Source: Prorocentrum cordatum
Lineage: Eukaryota > Sar > Dinophyceae > Prorocentrales > Prorocentraceae
NCBI GenBank assembly: GCA_963575745.1
Contig: CAUYUJ010000928.1
Location: forward strand, 37,501-65,000
Direction: 5' to 3'
DNA: 27,500 nt
Position numbers and translations under genes: made by a program. Below the pieces are notes generated by a model that worked only from the letters and a program-made list of their open reading frames with translations, was not told the DNA's origin and did not search any database. Shown here one piece after another: positions 17,813 through 26,847 of this stretch (within the stretch, counting starts at the first letter, position 1; each line of letters starts with the position of its first letter).

Positions 17813-17882
17813 CCCGTCCTTCAAGGGGACGCTCCCGCAGCGACGCAGGGATGTTCGCGCGAGGCCTGCGAGGAGGGGACTC
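17813..17882 (+). repeat. Direct repeat copy 1 (~70 bp, period 160)
   Basis: Matches 17973-18042, sharing GCTCCCGCAGCGA and GGGGACTC among other words, with substitutions but almost no length change. Peptide frames differ between the copies, which argues against coding constraint. Confidence 0.75.
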
Positions 17883-17972
17883 CATTTCGTGCTGAAGGCA
17901 CGGCGGCGGATTGTTTCCCGCCTCTGCCAGCCAGAACCACGGGGGGCAACCCTTTTGAAATTTGCTGTCGCG

Positions 17973-18042
17973 CCCGTTCTTGAGGGGGGCGCTCCCGCAG
18001 CGATTCGGGAGTACTCGTGCGAGACTTGGCGGGGAGGGGACT
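17973..18042 (+). repeat. Direct repeat copy 2
   Basis: Partner of 17813-17882 at a 160-bp offset. The intervening ~90 bp is not visibly repeated again. Confidence 0.75.
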
Positions 18043-18138
18043 CGACGGGAGGGCGCGCATGGGTGCCCTGCAGCCTCGCTGACGCATCCTTCGGCTCACT
18101 CTGGCCCTCCCTCTCGCTCTCCTCACCCTCCCCCGAAG

Positions 18139-18235
18139 TATGTATCCTCCTCGTCCTCATCAACAGCAGCATCATCAGCATCACCATCATCGTCATCATC
18201 TGTATCCTCCTCGTCCTCTTTATCCTCCACCTTTG
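18139..18235. repeat. TCC/ATC-rich microsatellite with duplicated 18-mer
   Basis: The word TGTATCCTCCTCGTCCTC occurs twice (near 18139 and 18200), separated by interrupted CAT/CAG triplets. Confidence 0.6.
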
Positions 18236-18257
18236 CTTTGTGTTTATACATAGACAT

Positions 18258-18333
18258 GTGTATATATATATACATGATATATATATATGTATATATATAT
18301 GCATAAATATGTCTGTCTATGTATATAGAGAGC

Positions 18334-18387
<54 letters not shown>

Positions 18388-18390
18388 TAT
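18258..18390. repeat. TA dinucleotide tract
   Basis: Interrupted TATA runs, becoming a pure TA run of about 40 bp at 18340-18380. It is the most AT-rich stretch of the window. Confidence 0.95.
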
Positions 18391-18601
18391 GTACAGTTCA
18401 AGGCAGAGCGGTGATGCCTGGACAATGCGGGATGGAAGAGCAGGACGAGAGCAAGCGGGAGAAAGGGATAGCGAGGATCCTCGTGAAAAGCAACTCGGAT
18501 GATAACAATAGCCCAGCACGGTCCAGGCCCGACCCCCCCAGCCGCCGCCAGACTCCAGGCAGCAACAGGGGGGGACGAGGGAGAGAGAAGGGGGGGACGG
18601 G

Positions 18602-18745
18602 GGTTACGGATTCGGGTTATGGGGTGCGGTTTGGGGTTTAGTGTTGGGGGTTAGGGTTTAAGATTAGGGTTTAGGGTTTAGGGTTAGGGCCAGGGGTTAG
18701 GGTAAGGGTGAGGAGGATTAGGGTTACGGGTGGTAGGGATCGGGT
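18602..18745 (+). repeat. Degenerate interstitial telomere-like TTTAGGG tract
   Basis: Several TTTAGGG and TTAGGG units follow each other at 18650-18690. More decayed versions (GGGTTACGG, GGGTTATGG, GGTTAGGGTAAGGG) extend on both sides. TTTAGGG is the plant-type telomere repeat also reported for dinoflagellates. The G-rich strand is on top, so if it were a true end the chromosome end would lie to the right; here the sequence continues for 8.8 kb. Confidence 0.75.
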
Positions 18746-19130
18746 TGCGGAGCCAGGGGGGGACGTGGCGAAAGGGGGGGAGCGGGGGGGCGGGATCCGA
18801 ATTTCCAGTCCAAAGAGGGAGGAATGGGGGGTACAGAACCCCCCCCCTTTTCAAAGGGGGTGTGGGTCCGCCGACGACGGACCGGGGAAAGGGATGTGGG
18901 TCCCGGACCCCCCCCCCTTTGGGGCATCCAGCGGCGCGCCCTCTTGTGAATTGTCCCCCCCGCTCAGCCACCAGTCCCCCCCGTCGACCCCCTCACTTCT
19001 TCCCCCCCCTTTCTTTCTTCGCCCGCCCCCACCCCTCTGCAGAAGGCATCTATACACCACCACTGGCCTTCGCAAGCGCCAGGATAGTGCAGGGACCCTC
19101 CTGGCCTACGTCAGGAGGGCGTATACCCCG
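18746..19130. other. G/C homopolymer-rich region, no gene
   Basis: Runs of 7-13 G or C, and a small hairpin CCCCCTTT-TC-AAAGGGGG (18843-18860). The words TGTGGGTCC and a C-run plus CCCTTT recur about 35-75 bp apart, suggesting an old local duplication. Translations are Pro/Gly-rich artefacts. Confidence 0.6.
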
Positions 19131-19740
19131 TGTCATGGCCCACAGTGGCGCTGGCCAGGCATGGTGGCGGCGTGCAAGCAGGCGCCTCCTGCGCAGCCCC
19201 CTCCCCGTTTCCCCCAGAGAGGAAAGCCGACGAGCAGGGCCAGCCCAGCCGCGGTGCCCTGACGCTGCACGCGGTGTGGTCGAAGGACAAACTCCAGGCC
19301 GCACATCCAGCCTCCGCCCAACCGACGCGAGTCCGTGTCTTCTTGGTGGCGTCGCCCGTTTCTGTTCGCATCCGCGTTGCAAAGAAAAACCAAATAACAA
19401 CATGTTTTGTTGTCTTCGCTTGGTTGGGCATCCTGGGGGGCCCTCGTCGCCACGACTGCATCCGCTCCGGAATCCCGCTCAGGACTCACCTTGAGAGAGG
19501 AACGGGGAGCACAGTCTTCACCTTCAGGTCCGATCGCGCGCGGAGGCCGCGCGCGCCCCACCAGTGGAGATGGCGTTGGAAAACTACGCAGTGGCCCACA
19601 ACCCTCTAATAACAAAGTTGCCGGCAAGCCATTGCGAAGACATGTTGCCAACGAGATAATACCCGAAAGAAGTTGCCAAATCAAAGACTCGAGTGCCATG
19701 AAACGGTTCTGATTATGACGTAGCATGCTCACTATACCGG
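19131..19740. other. No supported gene
   Basis: A 199-codon minus-strand frame (19732 down to 19133) starts with ATG but overlaps plus-strand frames of similar length and has no recognisable domain. Its last third is Gly/Ala/Arg-rich. I leave it uncalled. There is no simple repeat here apart from short G and C runs. Confidence 0.4.
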
Positions 19741-19910
19741 TTTACGTGATCTGTCCACCTTGTCGGGCGAAACGTGGCACAGTGGCCGAAAATCTATCCA
19801 AATGGCGATCTCGCCTAAGCGTGGGCAGCACACCGCCGGCGTCACCTGCACGCGCATCTGCTCTGGAAGTTGGGACGATACGTTTGATGATCTGTTGGAC
19901 AGCTTTCATT

Positions 19911-20243
19911 TTAGTATTCTGCGCCAGAGAGCGGCTTGGATCCCCACGCGGACGAGTTGGCTCCCGACGTTGGGCATATGCAAACGGACCGCGTTGCTTG
20001 GACCGCTCCTCTCTCTGATTGAAGCCAGAACTTTGACCACAAGCATCTCCAATGACGACCTTTAACATACCTTCCACAAATGAGACAATCCCACTTGACA
20101 CCTGACCCACTGATGCGAGCTCCTTGGTTATGACCTATCATCTCCCTAGAGCTGTGATGGGCTATCGCAAGAAATGCCTGGCTGCAAGAGCTCTGAGAAG
20201 GAGCCTGGCTCGAGCTCGACGCTCGCGCTCCCTGCGATGCCAA
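19911..20243 (-). CDS. Hypothetical minus-strand exon with CxxC...HxxC cluster (weak)
   Basis: The 110-codon frame contains SGSGVKWDCLICGRYV and KGRHWRC: Cys53, Cys56, His64 and Cys67, a spacing (C-x2-C-x7-H-x2-C) that could bind zinc. The N-terminal 30 residues are Ser/Gln/Ala-rich. GGAAG followed by GTATGT on the minus strand (near 20071) could be a splice donor inside the frame, so the true exon limits are unknown. I recognise no named family. Chance is a serious alternative, because one short Cys/His cluster is weak evidence. Confidence 0.2.
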   Translation of the reverse strand: MASQGARASSSSQAPSQSSCSQAFLAIAHHSSREMIGHNQGARISGSGVKWDCLICGRYVKGRHWRCLWSKFWLQSERGAVQATRSVCICPTSGANSSAWGSKPLSGAEY

Positions 20244-20387
20244 GACTGTTTCTTAACCGTCTTTACGGTTGCGGCACAAACAAGTGGGACACAGTATGTG
20301 CACGCCTGAGGTTTGGCCAGGATTGCACAGTACACAGAAGGGATCCCCCTCTGGGATGCGAAAACTGGATCTCCTGGACCAAACCTT

Positions 20388-20462
20388 CCTCCTCCTCCTC
20401 CTCCTCCTCCTCCTCATCCTCCTCCTCCTCCTCCTCCTCCTCCTCCTCTTCCTCCTCCTCCG
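20388..20462. repeat. TCC microsatellite
   Basis: About 24 TCC triplets with two interruptions (CAT and CTT). Confidence 0.95.
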
Positions 20463-20846
20463 ATCTAGTACATTATGTGTGTTGCCCCATTTCTGAGCCT
20501 GTGATCTTTGAGCTGCTTCCGCGTCTTGACCCCTCGTACGTGCACTTGTCGGGCCCCCTAAGGCTGTGCCCGCTCTTTTTCCCTGGAGGCATTGATTCAC
20601 AGGTAAGTTGTGCGCTCGCTCTCGATCTTTTGTTCAATACTCCTAATAAAATTCGGAACGTCCAGAGAGGCATGGAGGTCGCGAGGCTATTTCGAGCGCG
20701 GGCGAAGGTGCTCGCTGTTCGGCATCCAGGCATCAGGCGCGTATTGCAGGGAGGGACTCAGTGACGGACGCTCTCTTTCTTTTCTCTTCGTTTCTCTTGT
20801 CCGCTTTTCTCTTCTCTCTCTCTCTCTCTTGGTGGATGGCGACTCC
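20463..20846. other. No supported gene
   Basis: Moderately GC-rich sequence with a CT-rich end (20775-20830, including a TCTC run). No domain is visible in any frame. Confidence 0.5.
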
Positions 20847-20904
20847 TCCTCCTCCTCCTCCTCCTCCTCCTCCTCCTCCTCCTCCTCCTCCTCCTCCTCC
20901 TCTT
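20847..20904. repeat. CCT microsatellite (left arm of a potential hairpin)
   Basis: Nearly pure CCT triplets. The complementary GGA array lies at 21058-21130, so the two can pair around a ~155-base loop. Confidence 0.95.
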
Positions 20905-21057
20905 CGATCTTTCGTCCAGTCGCCCCTCGCCGCCTGTCCGCGGCGAGGCCCCGGAGCCCGGGCACGGCCTGGCGCCCGTGGACCTCGCGGGCGACAGCGA
21001 CGACGACGACGCGCCGCTCCAGGCCATACCCGCCGCGGGCCCAGACCACCTCGAATC

Positions 21058-21130
21058 GAGGAGGAGGAGGAGGAGGACGAGGAGGAGGAGGAGGAGGAGG
21101 AGGAGGAGGAAGAGGAGGAGGACGAGGAGA
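21058..21130. repeat. GGA microsatellite (right arm of a potential hairpin)
   Basis: GGA triplets with a few GAC and AGA interruptions, complementary to 20847-20904. The Glu/Ser/Arg runs in the frames are artefacts. Confidence 0.95.
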
Positions 21131-21349
21131 TCACGATGGGAGATGCTTCGCTATTTTCGGCCTCCAGGGGCCTTTTACCAGGCCTCGGGACCGTCAAGCA
21201 TCGACCCGGGATGAGAAACCGGTCCTGGGGGAAGGGTCGAGATTTGCGGAGTCAACGTTCGGAGGATTCATGACGTCGGGGGTCTGGGGGTCGCCTGGGC
21301 TCGAAGAGGAAACCTTGAAAAAAGTACGACCAAAATGGGTACGGGAAGA

Positions 21350-21565
21350 ACGTCGGGGCCCCCCAAAATGGGGCCCGAGCAGATGGGGTCGGAGGATCGC
21401 GCCGCATCGCCGATGCATCGGCGATGCGGCTCGATGTGGAGCCTGTTTTTCTTCATGCTGACGTCGCTGATGTATCGCCGACATCGCTGGTGCATCGGTG
21501 TTGTATCGGCGATGCGGCCCGATCTTCCGACCCTAGATACTCGAACTCTTTTTAGCAGGCCTCTA
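21350..21565 (+). repeat. Palindromic interspersed repeat family A, copy 1
   Basis: The left terminus (AAAATGGGGCCCGAGCAGA, then TGGGGTCGGAGGATCG) is repeated in inverse form at the right terminus (GATCTTCCGACC, then TAGATACTCGAAC). A perfect 30-bp palindrome built on GCATCGCCGATGC occupies 21401-21430. The centre (CTCGATGTGGA, then GACGTCGCTGATG) is shared with copies 2 and 3. No coding capacity. Confidence 0.8.
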
Positions 21566-21849
21566 GAATGGAGACGAAGCCCAGCGACAGTTCCTGTCCA
21601 TTTGGAACAGGTCGTTGTTGGTGCCGCCGCGGGTTTTGTTCACTTGAGGCACAAGGCCGCCTGCCCAACAGCGGCCGCTGTCCTGTCGGTCTGGGACAAT
21701 ATTCGTTGTCAGGCATCATAGGTTGGGCGGGGCTAGATCGTTCCAGAGCGTTGCAGAACGCCCTCAGAGCGTCCAGGAGCGTTCTGAAACGGCTGCGGAG
21801 CCCGACACATCCTCCAGAACCGCCGGATCTCAGAGATCCCCGATCACCA

Positions 21850-22035
21850 GAGGAAATTGGCTTAGGGGAAGCGCAGCGGACCCCAATCGCCCACTCATTG
21901 CCGATATTGGACAGATAGCCCGCCCCGCCCAGGAGCGCGCGGCTGCGCTATCGTGGGCCCATCGTCAATATATCGGCGATGTATCCTCGATTCAAGCTCA
22001 GTATTTTCCCCCTGAGCCAGTCTCCCATATCGCTC
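21850..22035 (+). repeat. Interspersed repeat family B, copy 2
   Basis: Collinear with 14256-14450 through CCCCAATCGCCCA, CATTGCCGATA, TAGCCC, GCCCAGGA, CGGCGATGTATC and TTCAAGCTC. Confidence 0.7.
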
Positions 22036-22057
22036 TCCAAAGCTGCAAGACCATGCA

Positions 22058-22129
22058 TTTCGAAGGCCTCCCGCTGCGGCTGAAGAAGAACCATTTTTAT
22101 GCACACAAGCTTTCGAAGGCCTCCCGCTG
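22058..22129 (+). repeat. 19-bp direct repeat, 53-bp offset
   Basis: TTTCGAAGGCCTCCCGCTG occurs exactly at 22058-22076 and 22111-22129. Confidence 0.9.
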
Positions 22130-22324
22130 GAGTCGAGCATAAACTGTCGTATTCCTGAGGACTTTTTGGATCGGCGCTGGATAGGCTCGTAGCTCTGGCA
22201 CTCTGGGCGGATCAGAGCTCCCGCGCCAGATGTGCCCAGCGTACCAAGGCTAATCACGAAGGGCGCCCCGGAGGGCCCCTTCTTGGCGCCTTGCTTGGGC
22301 GGAAACAGAAATCGGGGGCAACGA

Positions 22325-22445
22325 TAGGAGGTGATAGGCTCAGGGGAGATGGATTGACCCCCAGTCAATCATTCATTGCCGATAGGGGCCCAATAGCCCC
22401 CACCCCCGAGGAACGTTCGGATTCACTATTGCTCAGGGGCCCCGA
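22325..22445 (+). repeat. Interspersed repeat family B, copy 3
   Basis: Carries GGTGATAGGCTCAGGGG, GACCCCCAGTCAATCATTC, ATTGCCGATAGGGGCCC, AATAGCCC and GAGGAACGTTCGGAT in the family order. Its right part is shorter than in copies 1 and 2. Confidence 0.7.
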
Positions 22446-22699
22446 GTTGTCTCTGCCCAGCGCCGTCTTTGTCGTTCCTCTGTCTTACTCTTCGCCCCCT
22501 CTCGGGTCGGGGGGAGGGCGAAATCTGCTGCATGCAGCTGTTTTCGTCTCCGCCGCCGGGCGCCTTCTCCATACATTGGCGTCTCCCGCGCCGGGAGGCG
22601 CTGGAAAATACACCACGTGAGCCCTCGCTTGTTACTACCCCCTTGTCGTCTGGCCCGATCCTCCTTCCTCGCCCCCCCCGCTCCCCAGATATCCCACGA
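22446..22699. other. No supported gene
   Basis: Nothing beyond GC-rich unassigned sequence. No domain is visible. Confidence 0.5.
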
Positions 22700-22815
22700 T
22701 ATGACTTTGCCGATGCGCGGCCCCAGAGGTTCGGGGGCGACGATGAGGGCGAATAGCCCAGGGGAGAGCAATGCATGTATCCAGTGGCGCCGATGGTCCA
22801 CGCCTTCGGCGAGGA
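22700..22815 (+). repeat. Interspersed repeat family C, copy 1
   Basis: GGGCGAATAGCCCAGGGGAG, then GCAATGCATGTATCCAG and TCCCGGGCGAA match 26127-26212 read on the other strand, with about one difference in ten by eye over the best stretch. Confidence 0.75.
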
Positions 22816-23360
22816 TCCCGGGCGAACACGTGTAATGCCCGCCCCTGGGCTTTTCACCCCTATCGTCCCCACCGAGAGGTCCGGAGCCGCCCCCCCGGGT
22901 CAGCTTTCCGTCCCGGGTCAATGTTTGATGTTTCCGCGGCCCGTGAACGGGCCCCAGGGGCCGAGGCGACGTTGGCAGAGTCAGGTCGTCGGAGAGCTGG
23001 TCCCCGGTGTCGGGCCTTGGCCGCCCGCTGTTCGGCGGCAGGCCCAGGGGGAGAGCAGAGAGGGCGGGCTGCCACGGGAGGCGTGGAAGAGGGCCTCCAG
23101 CACTTGAGGAGGGTCTGCACCCCTCCTCAAAGTCAAGTAACAATTTTGTCCCGCGACGTGGCTGCGACCCAGGACCCCAAAATTGAAGCGCTCGCACCGA
23201 AATTGGCGACCGGAATTCACAACGATCTCACCCCGCGGGCCGCGTTTCGCGCGTCGATCAACATTACAAATTTGCGTTTGATTGCGAAGAGGTTTGGAGG
23301 CCCCCTCCGACGACACAGAGAGGGCTTCGCAGAAGGCCAGAGGGCTCCTGAGAAACCCCG
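22816..23360. other. No supported gene
   Basis: GC-rich sequence with open frames on both strands and no recognised domain. It fills the gap between family C copy 1 and the long inverted repeat. Confidence 0.5.
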
Positions 23361-23710
23361 CCGCCTTCTGAGAAGCCCCGCAGTTTCTCTTTTCCCTCCT
23401 CGGTGCGCCGCTGGATTCCTGGCTTTCGGGTCATAACTCGGGTCTCACGCGGCCGTTCAGGACGATCCAGACACCTCCGGAACGCTCCCGGCGAGGCCCA
23501 GCCGCTAAAACGCGGCCCGAGGCCGGAAACCTGCCCACAGCCCGCAAGAGCGCCCGAAAACCCCATGCCTCGAACCCCCGGAAGTTTCCCCCTCGACGGC
23601 GCCGCCGAAGAAGGCGCGGCCTCCTCCGCCGCTCGGACCCTCCATGCCCCCCCCGCGCCAGGTACCGCGGAGGCTCTGCGGCCCGTTCCGCCGCCCGCCC
23701 CCCCTGACTT
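23361..23710 (+). repeat. Long inverted repeat, left arm
   Basis: Matches 24474-24791 in opposite orientation. Shared words include CCGCCTTCTGAGAAGCCCCG, CCTCGGTGCGCCGC, GACGATCCAGACACC, GCGAGGCCCAGCCGCT and CGCCCGAAAACCCCATGCC. Similarity by eye is about 80%. One frame stays open in both arms (PENPMPRT and GRSGRSRH are shared), but substitutions do not look confined to third positions, so I call a repeat, not a gene. Confidence 0.85.
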
Positions 23711-24254
23711 CGGATCCTCCGTGCTTTTCGGGCAGTTCCACAAGTAGGTCGGGAATGTTCGCTCTCCTTTTCTGGCTCCCTCGATGCCGATTGCCGCCCT
23801 ACTTTGTTGTCGCCGACTCTGCCACACCTTTGCGAAGATATCCGCCTTGTTTTCTGCTGAGGCGGAAACTTCTGCCCTACTTGTTCGCATCGAATCGTTT
23901 CGGGTGCATGTCCGACAATTTGGAGTTCCAAAAATCAGCCAGAGTACGGCGGATCCGCTGGACCCCATCTTTGCGCGGCATATTTCGAGCCAGACCGATC
24001 TGTGATGGCCCCAGGGCCCAGAGCAGAATCGCCTGTAGCGAAAAAGTCGCAGCGCCAGGATCTCACGGGGTGCGTGCTGCGCTCGCTGCCCGCCTGCTGC
24101 GCGCCCGCCCTTCGGCCGCAGGCCACGGCGCCCGCGCCGCCGAGGGCCGCAGCGGCGGCGCGGCCGCCCAGGGCGCCGGCGCCGCCGAGGGAAGCGCCCG
24201 CGGCCCGACGGAAGCGCGCCGCCCCCACCGAGGCGCGGCCGCGGCGGCGGGGGA
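23711..24254. other. Spacer of the long inverted repeat; no gene
   Basis: A moderately GC-rich stretch (to about 24055), then a very GC-rich Ala/Pro/Arg-coding-like stretch (24060-24250) made of GCC/GCG words. No domain is seen. Confidence 0.5.
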
Positions 24255-24425
24255 AATTGCAACCTGAGATCGGCGATGCATCGCCAACAGGTGGGCGACA
24301 GGCCCCTCGATGGCAAAGCGGCATGTTCCTGGGCAGGTTGGGGCTATCGGGCCCCGATCGGTTATCGATGGGCGATTGGGGGTCGATGCGCCCTCCACCC
24401 CTGAGCCCCTGAGCGATTCGGCGCG
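24255..24425 (-). repeat. Interspersed repeat family B, copy 4 (inverted)
   Basis: On the minus strand it reads GCTCAGGGG, GCATCGACCCCCAATCGCCC, GGGGCCCGATAGCCCC, GCCCAGGAACATG and GGCGATGCATCGCC in family order. It lies directly beside the right arm of the long inverted repeat. Confidence 0.75.
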
Positions 24426-24473
24426 GCGGCTGGGGTCTCGGCGGTTTGCCGACCTCGGGGTGCGCTCTTGGGG

Positions 24474-24791
24474 TAGGCGGGCGGCGGAACGGGCCGCAGG
24501 GGGGCATCGGGGGTCCGAGTGGCGGAGGATGCCGCGCTCTCCTCAGCGGGGGGGGGGGAATTCTGGGAGTTTCTGGTTCGAGGCATGGGGTTTTCGGGCG
24601 TTCTTGCGGGCTGTCGGCAGTGTTCTGGCTTCGGGGTGCGTTCCAGCGGCTGGGCCTCGCCGAGAGCGTTCCGAGGGTGTCTGGATCGTCCCGAGCGGCC
24701 GCCTGAGACCCGAGGTATGACACAGAAGCCAGGAAGCCGGCGGCGCACCGAGGGGGGAAGTGGGAAGCCGCGGGGCTTCTCAGAAGGCGGC
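24474..24791 (-). repeat. Long inverted repeat, right arm
   Basis: Partner of 23361-23710. Relative to the left arm, about 30 bp are missing and the C-run near the Ser/Pro-coding part differs in length. Confidence 0.85.
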
Positions 24792-25051
24792 GGGCGGGGC
24801 CCCCCTTCGGAACTCGGCCAGGGGCCCGGCGCCGTTGCGCCGGTGAGGGTCGTGGAGGATTTTCTCGCTGTTGTCAGGCTTCCGCGTGGCCCTTCACGAC
24901 GAGCCCCAGACCCGCCAGAGAGCTGCTCATGGGATGGAGAGCGAAGGGCTGGCTCCAGGAGAGGCAACTGGCCCAGGATCCGTTTCCGGATGGGCCCATT
25001 TTCCCTAAGGTCTGAACAAGTGTTCTACAATCGACTATCGGGGATCAAGCC

Positions 25052-25131
25052 AGGTAAATCGAGGTAAACCTAGACAAGTCAAAGTAAGTCCACATAAATC
25101 TAAGGCAATCCAGAGATCTCCAGAGACATAT
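25052..25131 (+). repeat. 10-bp A-phased tandem repeat
   Basis: Consecutive units AGGTAAATCG, AGGTAAACCT, AGACAAGTCA, AAGTAAGTCC, ACATAAATCT, AAGGCAATCC, AGAGATCTCC and AGAGACATAT keep an exact 10-bp step. Each starts with A, and most have AA at positions 5-6 and TC at 8-9. Confidence 0.8.
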
Positions 25132-25375
25132 GGAGCAAACGGTGGACGCTCCGGCGCAAGTCGACGGACAACAGAAGTCGTCAAGCCCATGACGACCTTG
25201 GCGTCGTAATGTCTCACAACGTGGACCCCCCCGAGGCCCAGGACCAGCTTCTCGTCCTGAGTCGTTTCTTGACGATCCCGGGGCTCAGCGAGGGCCACCA
25301 GAAGCCGGAAAGTGTAATACGAAAAGTTTCGGTCTTGATTTTGACCATACGTTGGAGGATTGGACCTTCTGCATG
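25132..25375. other. No supported gene
   Basis: Unassigned sequence between the 10-bp repeat and family A copy 2. No domain or simple repeat is visible. Confidence 0.4.
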
Positions 25376-25612
25376 CCAAGGCGCTGGGCCTCCCTGATGG
25401 GGTTCGAGTAGATGGGGTCGGTGGATCGCGCCACCTCGCCGATGCATCTGGGATACAACTCGATGTGGAACCCGACGACCGACCTTCTCCACGCCTGCGT
25501 CGCCGATGTATCGCCGGCATCGCTGATGCATCGTGTATCGTCGATGCTTCCTCGATGCATCGGCGATGCGGCGCGATCCTCAAACGCCATCTACTCGGAC
25601 CCCATTTGAGTG
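25376..25612 (+). repeat. Palindromic interspersed repeat family A, copy 2
   Basis: Left end GGCCTCCCTGATGGGGTTCG then AGTAGATGGGGTCGG. Right end GATCCTCAAACGCC, ATCTACTCGGACCCCATTTG. The two ends are inverted repeats of each other for about 45-60 bp. The centre keeps CTCGATGTGGAACCCG, CTTCTCCACGCC and CGCCGATGTATCGCCG. Confidence 0.8.
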
Positions 25613-26057
25613 GCAAAAGAAAACGGAGTCTACAGCGCCGATATGGGCGCGTAAGCTGCCCGAGTAAGGTCGCGCGTTAGCGCCCTCGTCTCCAATGTGA
25701 AGCGCCGCGGTGGCGGCCCGCGTAAGATCGCTGTGTCATCTCGCGACCTCTTTCTTTTCGTCTCTCAGTTGTGAGCGCCGCCAGTGGCCCAGAATCGGCC
25801 AGTATGGAACGATCTGGCGATCAAAAAAGCCGCCGATCGTTCAAGGTTGCAAGATCCACGTGGTGTCAGAAATCAACGCGCAGGCCGTCACGACACGAAT
25901 TCGCCGTATTCGGTTATCTGTCGGAAACGGCCAAGAGGGGGTATGACTAGGGGGAGGTGGATATCATGGCCTGGGCCATGATGAGATCTCCCCAGATGTC
26001 ATGGCGCCCGTTCATTATAATGTCAATACGTCCCTTGGCACCCCCGTGGGCCGCGCA
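25613..26057. other. No supported gene; 9-bp-stem palindrome
   Basis: Unassigned sequence. The word ATCATGGCC-TG-GGCCATGAT at 25963-25982 is a near-perfect palindrome, and TGTCATGGC follows shortly after. Confidence 0.5.
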
Positions 26058-26256
26058 CGTGCCTCGGCCATGATATGCGAGCCCCCCTCTTGTATGCTCC
26101 CGAATCGACGGGAACCCACCTTGGATTCGCCCGGGAGTCTCGCTGAAGGCATGGGCCATCGGCGCGCCTGGATACATGTATTGCCCTCCTCTGGGCTATT
26201 CGCCCCCACCCTCTTCCCCCGAGACCCCACCTCCTCGGACCCCATTTGGGAGGCCT
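26058..26256 (-). repeat. Interspersed repeat family C, copy 2 (inverted), with family-A-like terminus
   Basis: Positions 26127-26212 match family C copy 1 in reverse. The end at 26228-26255 (CTCCTCGGACCCCATTTGGG then AGGCCTCG) is the same terminus as in family A, which links the two families. Confidence 0.7.
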
Positions 26257-26383
26257 CGACCACAGGCGGTGCCGCCGCCAGCCCGAGCGGGGCCCGGGGC
26301 TCCTGGGAAGCCCGCCGTGGCGGCGGGGGCGGCCGCGGGACCCGCGGCGGCAGGGAGCTGGCGCACGCTGAGGGCGCCGCTGA

Positions 26384-26445
26384 TGACGGCGTCGGAGGCC
26401 GAGCCGCTGAGGTCGGCTGCTCAAAGATGGGGCCCCTGGACGGCA
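26384..26445 (+). repeat. Repeat D copy 1
   Basis: GCCGAGCCGCTGAGGTCGGC followed by TGCTCAAAGATGGGGCC. Related units are at 26699-26758 and 26848-26920. Confidence 0.75.
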
Positions 26446-26487
26446 AATCACGGAAGCTTCCGCTCGTCTTGGGTTACAGTGAACCCG

Positions 26488-26642
26488 CGTAGTAAGGATG
26501 GGCACCCTTCGCAAGGGTACCCTTGCATCCTTGCCTCATCGGTCCATCCTTGGCCACTTTCGTTGGCCGCGCCCCGCTCGAAGAGCTTCGAGATGGGCTT
26601 CCAAGGCCCTTGCATCCTTATCGCGCATCCTTACCCTACCGG
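26488..26642. repeat. Imperfect fold-back with AAGGATG/CATCCTT termini
   Basis: GTAAGGATG near 26490 is answered by CATCCTTACCC near 26625. Inner AAGGGTACCC, GCATCCTTG and CATCCTTATCG words repeat in both orientations. A small hairpin ACCCTT-CGC-AAGGGT sits at about 26503-26517. Confidence 0.55.
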
Positions 26643-26660
26643 TTGACTGTAGGTGTATAT

Positions 26661-26697
26661 CGGCGAGTAGCGCCAAGTAGCGCTCAGTAGCGCCGAA
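26661..26697 (+). repeat. Short tandem GTAGCGC repeat
   Basis: AGTAGCGCC or AGTAGCGCT occurs three times in 37 bp at about 10-11-bp steps. Confidence 0.7.
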
Positions 26698-26698
26698 T

Positions 26699-26758
26699 GA
26701 CGGCGGCGGAGCCCGAGCAGTTGAGGTCGGCGGCTCCAGGATGGGGTCCTGTACAGTC
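26699..26758 (+). repeat. Repeat D copy 2
   Basis: GCCCGAGCAGTTGAGGTCGG then CGGCTCCAGGATGGGGTCC. It also resembles the family A terminus GCCCGAGCAGATGGGGTCGG, so D may be a fragment of that family. Confidence 0.7.
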
Positions 26759-26847
26759 AAGACGTTGAAATGAGCAGCACTGTGGGCTCAGGAGGGGCTC
26801 TGATCTACGAGTCTTCCCTTAGAACTAAGTCGGGGAGCCTGGTCCTG

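Noticed and set aside
20733-21197. Poly-Ser, poly-Gly and poly-Glu frames
   Set aside because: Direct translation of CCT and GGA arrays.
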